From: a virus
Strand: one strand, 5' to 3'
DNA: 46,187 nucleotides
Virus record (IMG/VR): IMGVR_UViG_3300028597_000002
Coordinates: 1-46,187 of that record
The translations under genes and the position numbers were made by a program. Under the pieces are notes generated by a model. That model searched no databases. It was not told the DNA's origin and saw only the letters and a list, made by a program, of their open reading frames with translations. This document shows positions 1 through 7,212 of the stretch, piece by piece (positions within the stretch are counted from its first letter, which is position 1; every line of letters starts with the position of its first letter).

Positions 1-125
1 TGTGAAGTGTGCGGGGAGAAGCACTGGAACTACATTTGTTGCCACAAGTGCAACTTCAACAATCACCGTTGCCACTTCTGTGGTGAAGAGTTGGGTCACG
101 CCGAGTTTTCCATCTGCTACATCCT
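1..125. repeat. 125-bp direct terminal repeat, left copy
   Basis: These 125 bases are identical to 46063-46187. The repeat lies inside a coding frame that continues through both copies, so joining the ends restores one gene. This is typical of a circular assembly overlap. A true short terminal repeat in the virion cannot be excluded from sequence alone. Confidence 0.95.
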
Positions 126-144
126 AGAAGGGCTGGGAGAGTGA
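1..144 (+). CDS. C-terminal part of a zinc-finger protein that begins at 45778
   Basis: This frame is open from base 1 to a TGA at 142-144 and is the end of the gene starting at 45778. After joining at the 125-bp repeat the protein is about 142 residues. This part is dense in Cys and His: CEVC, then CCHKC, then HRCHFC. That pattern fits one or two treble-clef or zinc-ribbon units at the C-terminus. Its stop overlaps the GTG start of the next gene, so the two are probably translationally coupled. Function is unknown; binding of nucleic acid or a host protein is inference. Confidence 0.8.
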   Translation, partial: CEVCGEKHWNYICCHKCNFNNHRCHFCGEELGHAEFSICYILEGLGE

Positions 145-287
145 ATCCCGAAGAAGAAGAGTACAGTGGTCCGAACAATGAGCTTCAGGGAATTGTGGAC
201 CACATGGAAAGGTCAACTTACGACAGCGACCTTGACGAGTTCGATATGTTTGACGGACAAATCAATTACGCTGACTACGGGGACTGA
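141..287 (+). CDS. Small acidic protein, 48 aa
   Basis: A GTG at 141 overlaps the upstream TGA as GTGA. The frame runs to TGA at 285-287. The protein is strongly acidic, beginning MNPEEEEYSGPN and rich in Asp and Glu in its second half, with no Cys and no membrane segment. It is the last gene before a long non-coding stretch, so it probably ends the operon that crosses the genome ends. I do not recognise it. Small acidic early phage proteins are often host-protein or DNA mimics, but nothing here proves that. Confidence 0.6.
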   Translation: MNPEEEEYSGPNNELQGIVDHMERSTYDSDLDEFDMFDGQINYADYGD

Positions 288-345
288 CTTTTAAAAGTCA
301 CCTACTGTATCCGTGGCCGATACACAAGGTGGCTTTAGTCCTCCG

Positions 346-360
346 GAGTGATCCACTCCA
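346..360. promoter_or_regulatory. Candidate operator palindrome
   Basis: GGAGTG, a 3-base spacer ATC, then CACTCC form a perfect 6-bp inverted repeat. The left flank (TCCGGAGTG) recurs at about 37049-37057, in the other large intergenic region of the rightward arm. A dimeric regulator site is the simplest reading. Confidence 0.4.
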
Positions 361-484
361 CCCGTTTGGCCGTCGGTTTTCGGGCTATTTGGCCTGATGG
401 GACGGGGTTTCTCTGCGGCCCTCATGCGCTATACTACAGGTGAGCGCTGAGGGTTGTGTGAGTCCCTTAGTCGCTTCCCCCTAC

Positions 485-529
485 TTTCCTCTCTTGTTTT
501 AAAAGTTAGGCACAAGACAAGAGGGGAAA
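485..529 (+). other. RNA hairpin in the leader before the 669 gene block
   Basis: The arm at 485-500 (TTTCCTCTCTTGTTTT) pairs with 514-529 (AAGACAAGAGGGGAAA) over 15 of 16 positions, counting one G-U. The loop is 13 nt. It lacks a terminal U-run, so it is more likely a leader structure than an intrinsic terminator. Confidence 0.45.
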
Positions 530-668
530 AAGGGGAAAACCTAGTTAGCGGTCGCTTTTGGCAAGTGCGAGCGAAGGTTGAAAGTTGGGAGGCCACGCCC
601 GACTTTCCCTGTAATTCGTGTCGCAGACTCCCAGAAGCGGCCGCTAATTTCGTTTACAGGGGAGAAAA

Positions 669-797
669 GTGAACAAGGAAGAACTTAAGTGGCATCTCGT
701 AAGTTGCGAAGTCGCTTGGTATATTTTCACCACAGCGATTTTTGCGGCAGCCTGCACTAAGGTTGTCGTCGCTAACTTTATGGGGGGTCTCTGGTGA
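669..797 (+). CDS. Small single-pass membrane protein, 42 aa
   Basis: A GTG start follows GGGGAGAAAA. The protein has a short charged N-terminus (MNKEELKW), then a hydrophobic segment of about 20 residues (WYIFTTAIFAAACTKVVVAN), and ends FMGGLW. The stop TGA overlaps the GTG of the next gene. It is the first gene of a tightly coupled block of six. One membrane helix with a tiny soluble part resembles phage accessory membrane proteins such as holin-like or superinfection-exclusion factors; I cannot tell which. Confidence 0.65.
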   Translation: MNKEELKWHLVSCEVAWYIFTTAIFAAACTKVVVANFMGGLW

Positions 798-979
798 AGA
801 ATCGTCCGCCGAGAAAGTGGCCCTCGGTGAATCGCAAGCGGTACAAGAACATGTTGTATCGCAATCAGGGGGCGGCTTGTAGAGATTGTGGCAAATACAA
901 ATCGATTGATCAGCTTCACTTCCGTAAGAATGAAGATGGTGACTTTCACCATTTGATTTGTGGGGGGTGCAGTCGATGA
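794..979 (+). CDS. Small basic zinc-binding protein, 61 aa
   Basis: A GTG at 794 overlaps the previous stop. The N-terminal 25 residues are very basic (KNRPPRKW...NRKRYKN). They are followed by CRDCG near residue 29 and by HHLICGGC near the end, giving a two-CxxC ribbon, with an HH pair reminiscent of small HNH or McrA-like folds. No full HNH signature is visible, so nuclease activity is not claimed. The stop overlaps the next ATG (ATGA). Likely a DNA- or RNA-binding accessory protein. Confidence 0.7.
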   Translation: MKNRPPRKWPSVNRKRYKNMLYRNQGAACRDCGKYKSIDQLHFRKNEDGDFHHLICGGCSR

Positions 980-1194
980 CAGTTTGGCTGGATTTTCGGA
1001 CGGAGCCGATTATGGATGTGCCGGAAGTTGACATTCGCCTTAGCGTTTTCACTGGCATTGACGAAGGTCCAGAGCGAACACTTTCCTGCAATGACATAAA
1101 TTGTGGGTGGTGGGATGTTGCCTTTTCTCCGGGACAGGCAATCGAAGTGAAGCGTCAGCACCAAAAGTGGCACGAGGATGGAATGCCGGTATGA
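976..1194 (+). CDS. Hypothetical protein, 72 aa
   Basis: ATG at 976 overlaps the preceding TGA. An upstream in-frame start at 958 would lengthen the overlap without a better ribosome site. The product is soluble and mixed alpha/beta in composition (MTVWLDFRTEPIMDVPE...), with two isolated Cys and several Trp. It ends ATGA-coupled to the next gene. I do not recognise a family. Confidence 0.65.
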   Translation: MTVWLDFRTEPIMDVPEVDIRLSVFTGIDEGPERTLSCNDINCGWWDVAFSPGQAIEVKRQHQKWHEDGMPV

Positions 1195-1403
1195 GTGAAA
1201 CCGAAATCGAAATGTTGAAAAGGGTTGTCGGCAATCAATCAGTGATGCTGCATAACTTGAAAGAAAAGATTCAATCGCTGGTCAATTTGAACAACTTGGA
1301 CAGCGAACCGGTCCAAGCGTGGGAAATTCTTCGATCGCTCTCAGAGTGGGCCGAGGAATGTGATAGCCTGATGCTCGAAAACATCAAAAATCGTCAAGCG
1401 TAA
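1191..1403 (+). CDS. Hypothetical helical protein, 70 aa
   Basis: ATG at 1191 overlaps the previous stop TGA. The sequence is Leu/Glu/Lys rich (EIEMLKRVV, LHNLKEKIQSLVNLNNL) and predicted mostly helical, probably a short coiled coil or helical hairpin. There are no membrane segments or metal sites. It sits directly upstream of the HNH-type gene, separated by an 11-base gap that holds AGGAGG. Function unknown. Confidence 0.65.
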   Translation: MSETEIEMLKRVVGNQSVMLHNLKEKIQSLVNLNNLDSEPVQAWEILRSLSEWAEECDSLMLENIKNRQA

Positions 1404-1414
1404 ATAGGAGGCTA

Positions 1415-1966
1415 ATGAAGTGCGTAGCTCATCTCGTAGGTTTTGACTGGGAATGTCGAGATCCCGAAAAGTGTGAGGGTGAAAATGGACCTGCCGAGTA
1501 TTCTCTTTCTGACAGTGTTTTGGGGGGTAATCCTGATGTTCCTCCTGAAGCGACTGAAGAAGAAGAAGTAGAGCTGCGCACTTACAAAGATGACTCCTCT
1601 TTGCGCGATCAGCAAAGTACGGGACGAAAGAGGGCGGCACGCTGGTTTCCCCTCGATGAAACTGCACTTTGCGAGTGGGCAATGAAGAAGAATTGTGGTG
1701 GCGGGAAGCATCCCATTACAGGTTGTGCGATGGGTTTGCAGCAAGCCCGCCATCACGGTCCAGACAAGAACACGCTGAACAACGAAAAGGGGAATGTTCA
1801 CCGAATTTGTCACACGTGCCACAATCGTTGGCACACTTTGAACGATGATGGTTATGTTTGGGGTGCGATTCATGAACCACACCACCCGGACACTTGCACA
1901 TTGCAAGACATTGCCGATAGCGAAGAGTTCTGGAAGGGTAGAGCAGTTGTCAAAGCCAAAGACTAA
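1415..1966 (+). CDS. HNH-type endonuclease-like protein, 183 aa
   Basis: ATG at 1415 follows a strong AGGAGG. The C-terminal half carries a metal-finger nuclease signature: CEW...NCGGGKHP around residues 89-102, then ARHHGPDKN, then ICHTCHNRWH near 137-146. HNH family members use the His pair and the Asn/His to cleave DNA; in phages they can aid packaging or act as homing nucleases. The first 60 residues are poorly conserved in style and very acidic. They overlap a +1-frame membrane ORF (1485-1571), so the true N-terminus is less certain than the domain. Free-standing early-region position suggests a selfish or DNA-processing role. Confidence 0.75.
   Translation: MKCVAHLVGFDWECRDPEKCEGENGPAEYSLSDSVLGGNPDVPPEATEEEEVELRTYKDDSSLRDQQSTGRKRAARWFPLDETALCEWAMKKNCGGGKHPITGCAMGLQQARHHGPDKNTLNNEKGNVHRICHTCHNRWHTLNDDGYVWGAIHEPHHPDTCTLQDIADSEEFWKGRAVVKAKD
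1485..1571 (+). CDS. Nested +1-frame membrane peptide, 28 aa (tentative)
   Basis: Inside the HNH gene, in the +1 frame, ATG at 1485 follows GAGGGTG with 5-base spacing. It encodes a textbook single-span peptide: MDLPSI, then FLTVFWGVILMFLL, then a positive tail KRLKKKK, ending with TAG at 1569-1571. A hydrophobic helix with an all-Lys/Arg tail is unlikely noise, and the host frame over the same bases is low-complexity and acidic. It could equally be a chance product of composition. Confidence 0.4.
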   Translation: MDLPSILFLTVFWGVILMFLLKRLKKKK

Positions 1967-1994
1967 CGTCTTCTGCGGAAAGCGGAAGCGTGGA

Positions 1995-2342
1995 GTGACT
2001 TTCGTTTCTTCCACCTTAGCAATTCGGGAAGCGAAGAGAATCTTTGACGAAAGCGGCGTGAAGTTCTTTATTTACCGCTGTCCGCTTTCGCCCTGTCGTG
2101 AGCAGGGTGGCTACATTCATTTCACGAAAAGTGAACCCACCGGCGTTAAGCTACTCACTTTTAACAAGAAACTTCTCGACTATCATCAGTCAGTCGAAGA
2201 ATTCAGGAAGGGCAAAAAGAAGAAGAGCAAGAGTCCTTCTAGCATCATGCACAGAAGGCGTCAAAAGGTAATCCGTAAGACTCCCATCTTTGTGTGGGAA
2301 GGCGAAGGCGGAGCCCTTCACCCGAAAGACCTGGAGGACTGA
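1995..2342 (+). CDS. Hypothetical basic protein, 115 aa
   Basis: GTG at 1995 follows GGAAGCG. An alternative TTG at 1947 has GGAAGGG upstream and would add 16 residues including a Cys. The core reads FVSSTLAIREAKRIF, then FFIYRCPLSPC, then GYIHFTK, suggesting a small alpha/beta fold with a Cys pair. The C-terminus is strongly basic (KGKKKKSKS, MHRRRQKVIRK), consistent with nucleic-acid contact. Unknown family. Confidence 0.6.
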   Translation: MTFVSSTLAIREAKRIFDESGVKFFIYRCPLSPCREQGGYIHFTKSEPTGVKLLTFNKKLLDYHQSVEEFRKGKKKKSKSPSSIMHRRRQKVIRKTPIFVWEGEGGALHPKDLED

Positions 2343-2344
2343 AG

Positions 2345-2650
2345 GTGAGTTTCTTCACCGAACGTCAGCGAAAGCTCATTCTTGATGCCATCAAGAGCGA
2401 GCAAGGGGAAGTCATGGCAGAATTCGACAATGAAATGTTGAAGCGGCAGCTGGATGGTCTGCTGACTTTGGCTGGAATTCAGAGCCAGGAAGTGGCGAAG
2501 CTTCAGTTGGCGATTGAAGGTCTGACAGATATTGTCAAGGCTGATGCGCAGAGAATGATGAACTACGAAACTCGGCTGCAAAGTCTGGAAAGTGAACTTC
2601 GGTTTCTTCGAGACAGGACAAATAGGGACGAAAGCGAAAGTGACACCTAA
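2345..2650 (+). CDS. Coiled-coil protein, 101 aa
   Basis: GTG at 2345 lies 7 bases after GGAGG in the end of the preceding gene. The protein is almost entirely helical with heptad-like Leu/Ile spacing (EMLKRQLDGLLTLAGIQ, AKLQLAIEGLTDIV, ETRLQSLESELRFLRDR) and an acidic end. Probably a dimeric or trimeric coiled coil. No enzyme motif. The next gene starts inside its last codons. Confidence 0.65.
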   Translation: MSFFTERQRKLILDAIKSEQGEVMAEFDNEMLKRQLDGLLTLAGIQSQEVAKLQLAIEGLTDIVKADAQRMMNYETRLQSLESELRFLRDRTNRDESESDT

Positions 2651-2918
2651 ACGCCTCACGCTCGAACAAAAACTCCAAGTCGTCTGTTTTCACTCTTTTG
2701 GCGCAACCAAGCCGAATTGGGTGGTAGACAGCACACATGGTCACCCTGTATGCTGGCTCTGTGCCAAACCCGCACCCGATCTTCTTTTGAGAAAATGTTC
2801 GGGATGTGGAAATGAATTCATTCTCAACTTTGGTCCCGACTGGCGACCGAAATACTTTGTCCATGAGAATGGGCAAGTTTATGAGAACGGATTCTTTTGC
2901 GGCACAGAATGCTGGTGA
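2640..2918 (+). CDS. Zinc-finger-type protein, 92 aa
   Basis: GTG at 2640 overlaps the previous stop by 11 bases. A short helix (LTLEQKLQVVCFHSFG) precedes CWLCAKP, then CSGCGNEF, and a final CGTEC. These three CxxC/CxxxC groups fit two zinc sites. An 89-base gap follows with a small GGTTG-TGGC-CAACC hairpin (2966-2979) before the nuclease gene. Probably DNA- or protein-binding; no specific role is visible. Confidence 0.65.
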   Translation: MTPKRLTLEQKLQVVCFHSFGATKPNWVVDSTHGHPVCWLCAKPAPDLLLRKCSGCGNEFILNFGPDWRPKYFVHENGQVYENGFFCGTECW

Positions 2919-3007
2919 GAGTTCCGTGGCCGGTTCTTTCTTCAGCTAAAACTCACACCGTGGTAGGTTGTGGCCAACCCGCTGCGAACAAAAGAAAAGG
3001 TGCCTAA

Positions 3008-3961
3008 GTGAGCCATCAGGTTGGTGTTTCCAATACTGAGGCTTCAAGTTCCTATGCCTGTGAATTGGCGTGGGGTTTGGGGTTTCATCCGGAACAGAAC
3101 TGGCAGCTTCGTGAAATGGGTGAAGCGCGTCAGCGTGGAATCTATTTCCACGAGGGTCTTGAGATTCACTACAAGGGTCTCATGGATGGCCGTAACTATG
3201 ACGAGTGCGCTCAGGATGCCCTGAACCACATTCAGAAGTTGCGCGTCGCAGAGATGAATGCCGGAATGTTCGTTAACGGCAAGCTTCTCGAAATGCTCAA
3301 CTGGAACTATGACATGCTCCAGAAGTATTTCGAGCACTACCGGTCAGATATCGAGGACTGGGAGATTCTGGGTGTAGAAAGTTTTTACGCCCAGGAACAC
3401 CCGAACGAAGATGATTTCTATCTTCCCTCGCGCGTCGACCTTGTTGTTTACCACAAGCGTGGTGAATTCAAGGGCGAAACTTCTCCGGTTGACCACAAGA
3501 CAACATACGACTTCTGGCTGCCGTTCAAGTTCCAGCTCAATTCTCAGTTCCCCCTCTACATTCGGGCGCTACGAGACACAAGGTTTCCTGGCAAGGAAAT
3601 TCCAGTGGTGAAGCGGGTCATTGTCAATCAGGTCCGAACGCGAAAGCTGAAGGACCCGAAGATGGAAGACCTTTTTCGCCGCAAGGCGGAACCGTACACC
3701 GAAAAGCGGATTCAGACAGTCTTCCAGAATCACATGAAGACTGCACTTCGCTTGGCTTATCTGAAGCGACTTCCCTGGGAAGAAGCTTTGGAGGAGTTCA
3801 AGATTTCGCTCGGATCAATGGCTTGTCAGTATTGTGACTTCAAGGATGTCTGTAACGCATTCTTCGACGAGACTGACATGTCAAAGGCTATCGCAGCAAC
3901 AATGAAGCGGAACGAATACGGTTACCCGCCGCTGGAGGAAATTCGTGCCAGGGGAAATTAG
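3008..3961 (+). CDS. RecB/Cas4-like Fe-S PD-(D/E)XK nuclease, 317 aa
   Basis: The motifs of the Cas4/AddB nuclease group are present in order: Cys18; a His motif around residue 48 (GIYFHEGLEIHY); Asp144 in RVDLVVY; the catalytic PVDHKTT with Asp162 and Lys164; the QxxxY motif Q180-FPL-Y184; and CQYC plus C282 (Cys273, 276, 282). The one-plus-three cysteine layout matches a 4Fe-4S cluster that staples the nuclease domain. Family members are exonucleases generating 3' or 5' single strands. It lies beside a RecA-fold ATPase and an ssDNA-binding candidate, suggesting end resection for recombination-dependent replication. GTG start at 3008. Confidence 0.9.
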   Translation: MSHQVGVSNTEASSSYACELAWGLGFHPEQNWQLREMGEARQRGIYFHEGLEIHYKGLMDGRNYDECAQDALNHIQKLRVAEMNAGMFVNGKLLEMLNWNYDMLQKYFEHYRSDIEDWEILGVESFYAQEHPNEDDFYLPSRVDLVVYHKRGEFKGETSPVDHKTTYDFWLPFKFQLNSQFPLYIRALRDTRFPGKEIPVVKRVIVNQVRTRKLKDPKMEDLFRRKAEPYTEKRIQTVFQNHMKTALRLAYLKRLPWEEALEEFKISLGSMACQYCDFKDVCNAFFDETDMSKAIAATMKRNEYGYPPLEEIRARGN

Positions 3962-4196
3962 CTTCAGCCTACCGGTTTATCGGGCAGAGTTTTATCATAA
4001 TACGCCCGGTACAGATGGGGTTTGGCATCGTGTCTTCAATGTCGCCGAAATTGGCGACGAGAAAAAAGATGCCCTCGAAGCACTCAAGGTAGCCCGAAAG
4101 ATTTTTCTCGATGATGGATTTGATGACCTTCGGGTTTATCGAGTTTACATCGAGAAACTGGAAGTCCCAGAAGGGGGGAATAGTGGCAACCGTTGA
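3945..4196 (+). CDS. Hypothetical protein, 83 aa
   Basis: GTG at 3945 is placed by GGAGG at 3932-3936 and overlaps the nuclease gene by 17 bases. The product has alternating beta and helix character (FSLPVYRAEFYHN, EKKDALEALKVARKIFLDDG, LRVYRVYIEKLEV), resembling a small alpha/beta sandwich. Its end overlaps the next gene's GTG start. Sandwiched between nuclease and recombinase genes, it may be an accessory subunit; that is inference. Confidence 0.65.
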   Translation: MPGEISFSLPVYRAEFYHNTPGTDGVWHRVFNVAEIGDEKKDALEALKVARKIFLDDGFDDLRVYRVYIEKLEVPEGGNSGNR

Positions 4197-4992
4197 TCGT
4201 TCCATGGATGACGTCATGCTGAAATGGCTCGAAAGAGCCTCAAAGAAGCCTGGCGAGATCACCGCAAAAGTGGTTCTGATCTTTTCTGAGGCTGGTCTCG
4301 GAAAGACGGTTCTCGCTTGTCGACTCGGCAAAAGAATTGCCCTCATCACGAATGAGATGGCAGGTTCTTCATCTTTGGCCAACTGGCCGGAGATCGAAAA
4401 AAACGTCCGCGTGATTCCTTTTGACCCGCCGGAAGCTTTTGCTAACACCGGTCTCGGTTATTGGGATTGGACGCGGAGAATGATTCCGCTCATCGAAGAA
4501 GGTACGTTTCGTCATTATGACGGCGAACCGTTCGACACGATTGTCCTTGACACTATCTCTGGAATGATTTCCGATGAGGTGCAGCAAATCGTGAAGAGTG
4601 GAGCAGCAACCGAAAAGGGGAAAGTTTCCGCTGAGGCTGCTGGACGTCCCGACTATCTTGTGTCGGAACAAAGACTCAGGCCGGTGCTGACGGACATTGC
4701 AAATCTCACACGATGCAGTGTCATCATGTTGTCGCATCAACGCCTTGGGGATAAGCTCACGCCCGGAGCAAATACGAGGGCTGACGCTCACGCGGCAGCT
4801 TTCAAGGAAATCAACAAGTACGTCTCTGTCATGGCGTACATGAAGATTGATAACTCCGGAAAGCGTGTGCTTCAGGTGATGCCAAATGGCAATGGTGTCG
4901 CTGTAAAATCTCGGTACCATTTTCCGAGTGCATTCGTCACCGATGGCGAATTCGTGGCCCACATCGAAGAATGGAAGAAGGCAAACGCATGA
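4183..4992 (+). CDS. Sak4-like RecA-fold ATPase, 269 aa
   Basis: GTG at 4183 is preferred over an upstream in-frame ATG because it follows AAGGGGGG and gives the usual short overlap. Walker A is SEAGLGKT (residues 35-42), Walker B is FDTIVLDT (117-124), and a sensor-like VIMLSHQR carries His185. This short RecA-core architecture without N- or C-terminal domains is characteristic of phage Sak4/AAA_24 single-strand annealing or recombination ATPases. The adjacent ssDNA-binding candidate and RecB-like nuclease support a recombination role. Alternative: a generic AAA ATPase of replication. Confidence 0.85.
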   Translation: MATVDRSMDDVMLKWLERASKKPGEITAKVVLIFSEAGLGKTVLACRLGKRIALITNEMAGSSSLANWPEIEKNVRVIPFDPPEAFANTGLGYWDWTRRMIPLIEEGTFRHYDGEPFDTIVLDTISGMISDEVQQIVKSGAATEKGKVSAEAAGRPDYLVSEQRLRPVLTDIANLTRCSVIMLSHQRLGDKLTPGANTRADAHAAAFKEINKYVSVMAYMKIDNSGKRVLQVMPNGNGVAVKSRYHFPSAFVTDGEFVAHIEEWKKANA

Positions 4993-5603
4993 GTGACATG
5001 AACGAGAATGAGGAAGTTTTCGACTTCGAAGGTGGACTCTTCGAAGAGGCGGGCGTAAATGTCGCCGACATTCCCAATGACCCGTTCGGGTTCGGGAATG
5101 AGTTCTGGCCGATTGTTGTTCTGGAAGTCGGCCCCATCAAGGTCACCAAGAATGGTGACAAGCTTGGCCAGATGGTGAAGTTTGCCGTCGACCACCCGGA
5201 CTACGCGACTCACTACGTCGGGACAAAGGGTCTCGGAAATGGTACGTGGTACCGGCTTCCGGTTCCTCTGAAGCTGCGGGATCGCATTCCTTACGACCCG
5301 AATGGTGCAGACGAGAAGAAGGACAATCACAAGATTGGACTTCTTTACGGAGCCCTCGGCTTCCCCAAGGACCAGTGGGCAAAGCTGAACCTTTCCAAGC
5401 TTGTCGGAAAGCGCATGATGGCAAAGATCAAGCCGGTCATGGAAGACGGCTACTACAAGTTCAACATCAACGCCATGAAGACGCTGGAAGAAGGCGCGGA
5501 TTCCGGCTGGTCCGGAAACGGCGGCGGCGGAACTTCTGCATCTTCCGCAAAGTCGGAAGCCGAGAAGGCCCGTGAGGCACTTGCCCGTGAAATGGGCGAG
5601 TAA
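4989..5603 (+). CDS. Predicted ssDNA-binding protein (DUF669-like), 204 aa
   Basis: ATG at 4989 overlaps the ATPase stop (ATGA). After an acidic 30-residue lead, the body has beta-strand-rich segments around VGPIKVTKNGDKLGQMV and RLPVPLKLRD, as in phage DUF669 OB-fold proteins that copurify with recombinases. It then has a Gly/Ser linker (SGNGGGGTSASS) and an acidic, helical C-terminus (REALAREMGE). That tail layout resembles SSB C-terminal tips. Codon use is GC-richer than in its neighbours, suggesting high expression. Gene order nuclease-ATPase-SSB supports the call. Confidence 0.75.
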   Translation: MSDMNENEEVFDFEGGLFEEAGVNVADIPNDPFGFGNEFWPIVVLEVGPIKVTKNGDKLGQMVKFAVDHPDYATHYVGTKGLGNGTWYRLPVPLKLRDRIPYDPNGADEKKDNHKIGLLYGALGFPKDQWAKLNLSKLVGKRMMAKIKPVMEDGYYKFNINAMKTLEEGADSGWSGNGGGGTSASSAKSEAEKAREALAREMGE

Positions 5604-5615
5604 CACCTAAAAGCT

Positions 5616-5660
5616 GGGGGAGCGAGGTTGAAAGAATAGGCCCTTGCGCCTCGCTCCCCC
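5616..5660 (+). terminator. 12-bp GC-rich hairpin after the SSB-like gene
   Basis: GGGGGAGCGAGG (5616-5627) pairs perfectly with CCTCGCTCCCCC (5649-5660) around a 21-nt loop. No U-tract follows (TTCCCCCC), so it may be a weak terminator or an mRNA-stabilising 3' end for the upstream operon. Confidence 0.55.
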
Positions 5661-5716
5661 TTCCCCCCACAAAACAACCAGACGCAAAAAAACTCACACA
5701 CAGAGGAAAAAGAACA

Positions 5717-6019
5717 ATGGCTACTCTTCGCCTTGAGATTGACACCGACGCTTCCTACACTTCCGCCGAACTGGAGGAGCTTGAGGAAGCTTTCCTGGAG
5801 TTCATTCTTCCCATCGACGGTGATGTTCGGCAGGGCACGGAGAATGTTCGCCTGATCGCGGAAGCTTCCGAGGACGACGAAAAGGACAAGGTTCGCGAGG
5901 CGGCGCTGAATCTCATCAAGTCGGGAGCGCTCCGCGTGAACATTGCGATTGTCGAGGACGTCGAAAACCCGGACGAGGAAATGTTCGGCACCGGGGATAT
6001 CTTCATGAACCTCAGCTAA
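5717..6019 (+). CDS. Hypothetical acidic protein, 100 aa, probably abundant
   Basis: ATG at 5717 follows AGAGGAAAAAG. It is flanked by strong hairpins on both sides (5616-5660 and 6036-6078), so it may be made from its own transcript. Sequence is acidic with a beta-like N-terminus (ATLRLEIDTDASY), a Glu-rich helix (AELEELEEAFLEF) and a second helical part. Codon use is biased to C-ending codons like the SSB-like gene, suggesting high expression. I do not recognise a family. Confidence 0.75.
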   Translation: MATLRLEIDTDASYTSAELEELEEAFLEFILPIDGDVRQGTENVRLIAEASEDDEKDKVREAALNLIKSGALRVNIAIVEDVENPDEEMFGTGDIFMNLS

Positions 6020-6035
6020 TTAGCTGACGCATACC

Positions 6036-6078
6036 GGCCCCCAGAATCCATAGACCCCCCCCTATGATTCTGGGGGCC
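6036..6078 (+). terminator. Strong hairpin between the 100-aa gene and the helicase gene
   Basis: GGCCCCCAGAAT (from 6036) pairs with ATTCTGGGGGCC (to 6078). The stem is extended inward by CATAG/CTATG, with a C-rich loop. Pyrimidine-rich TCCCCTTTG follows. This is probably an intrinsic terminator or attenuator reducing read-through into the helicase gene. Confidence 0.65.
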
Positions 6079-6114
6079 TCCCCTTTGTTCCTCCGGTGAA
6101 AGAAAGGACCCGAC

Positions 6115-7212
6115 GTGGATGAGGAATTTGCCTTTGCGGATGCAGAAGAAGATGGGGAAGATCTCAACACTTTCCTGTCTGAATCTCTCATCCCAAAGCA
6201 GGTTTCTCCTGAAGAAGACTTGGCGAACAAAGTCAAGGTCACGACGGAAGCCGGTCTGAGGAAAGTCACGTCAATCATTGACGTGATGGAAGATGACGAA
6301 AAGCTAGAATTTGTCATCCAAGATTTGCTTCCGGATACGGGTCTTATGTATGTTGCAGGAGCGTCAGGAAGTGGAAAGACGATCCTTGCAATTCAGGTCG
6401 CTGGTGACATTATCAACGGCAGGGGGACGCTGGCATGGCAATTGGGTCCAGCTTGGAATGAAAATTTCAAGGCTCTTTTCCTCTCCCTCGAAATGCCAAA
6501 GAAGGAACTTCAACTTCGGTTGCATCACATGTATCCGAAGCTTTCCGATGAGGAAAGAAAAGCCTTCATGGATAGGTTCCTTTGTTACTCGGACTTTGAG
6601 CCGCTTGAACTTTGGAATCCTACTCACCAGCTAGACCTTGTACTACTCATAAAGGAGTATGGAATTAACCTTCTTTTGGTTGACTCCGCTTCAGTGAGTT
6701 TCGCATCAAGTCTGAAGAATGACGAACAAGTCAACGAAAGCATCAAGTTCCTCTACAAGATTCGCTCTCGCTTCAATCTGGCAATGATTGTGGTGGCCCA
6801 CACTCGGAAGCCAACAATTGAAATGATCAACAACCCAGAGAATGCAAACATCAATGAGTTGTTTGGTCACGCTGGTGTCGGTCAAAGTGCCTCGTCCGTC
6901 ATCATGATGATGGAAGATGAAGCCCAGCGAAAGAAAACAATCAAATCAGGCGACGGAACGAATGTCGAGAAGGTCATGCATATGGTCAACGCGAAAGCTC
7001 GCTTTGGCGCAAATGCTGGCGCTTTCAAGGCAAAGTTGACTTCAAAAGCAGCAGTCGACAAGGGTGAACCTCTTATGTTCCGTCGTGACGCGATCCCGAT
7101 TGAAATGACCGAGGAGCAAAGGCGCGCCATCAACAAGCAACTTGCTACAGATGGCATTGCTGACGCGTTCAAGGGAATTGATTTCGGAAATCTAGGGGGT
7201 GACGAAGAATGA
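6115..7212 (+). CDS. RepA/DnaB-like replicative helicase ATPase, 365 aa
   Basis: GTG at 6115 follows GAAAGGAC. An acidic 60-residue lead precedes a RecA-type core: Walker A GASGSGKT (82-89); FLSLEMPKKELQLRL, which matches the helicase H1a-type LxxEM motif; LLLVDSAS as Walker B; and MIVVAHTRKP as the H3-like His motif. This is the AAA_25 (RepA) arrangement of hexameric plasmid and phage helicases. No primase domain is attached. It is likely the phage replication helicase or helicase loader, acting with host polymerase. The end overlaps the next gene (ATGA). Confidence 0.85.
   Translation: MDEEFAFADAEEDGEDLNTFLSESLIPKQVSPEEDLANKVKVTTEAGLRKVTSIIDVMEDDEKLEFVIQDLLPDTGLMYVAGASGSGKTILAIQVAGDIINGRGTLAWQLGPAWNENFKALFLSLEMPKKELQLRLHHMYPKLSDEERKAFMDRFLCYSDFEPLELWNPTHQLDLVLLIKEYGINLLLVDSASVSFASSLKNDEQVNESIKFLYKIRSRFNLAMIVVAHTRKPTIEMINNPENANINELFGHAGVGQSASSVIMMMEDEAQRKKTIKSGDGTNVEKVMHMVNAKARFGANAGAFKAKLTSKAAVDKGEPLMFRRDAIPIEMTEEQRRAINKQLATDGIADAFKGIDFGNLGGDEE

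Larger units (their letters stand above)
288..668 (+). other. Intergenic regulatory region without a convincing gene
   Basis: This 381-bp stretch has no supported gene. It contains a perfect inverted repeat GGAGTG-ATC-CACTCC (346-360), a -10-like TATACT at 430-435 followed by ACAGGTGAG, and a hairpin with 16-nt arms at 485-500 and 514-529. A TTG-initiated 72-codon frame (454-672) spans the hairpin but has weak composition and no ribosome binding site. The segment probably holds the promoter and operator for the rightward gene block starting at 669. Confidence 0.5.

Noticed and set aside
454-672. Rightward 72-codon ORF in the 288-668 region
   Set aside because: TTG start, no ribosome site, spans a stable hairpin and has an unnatural composition.
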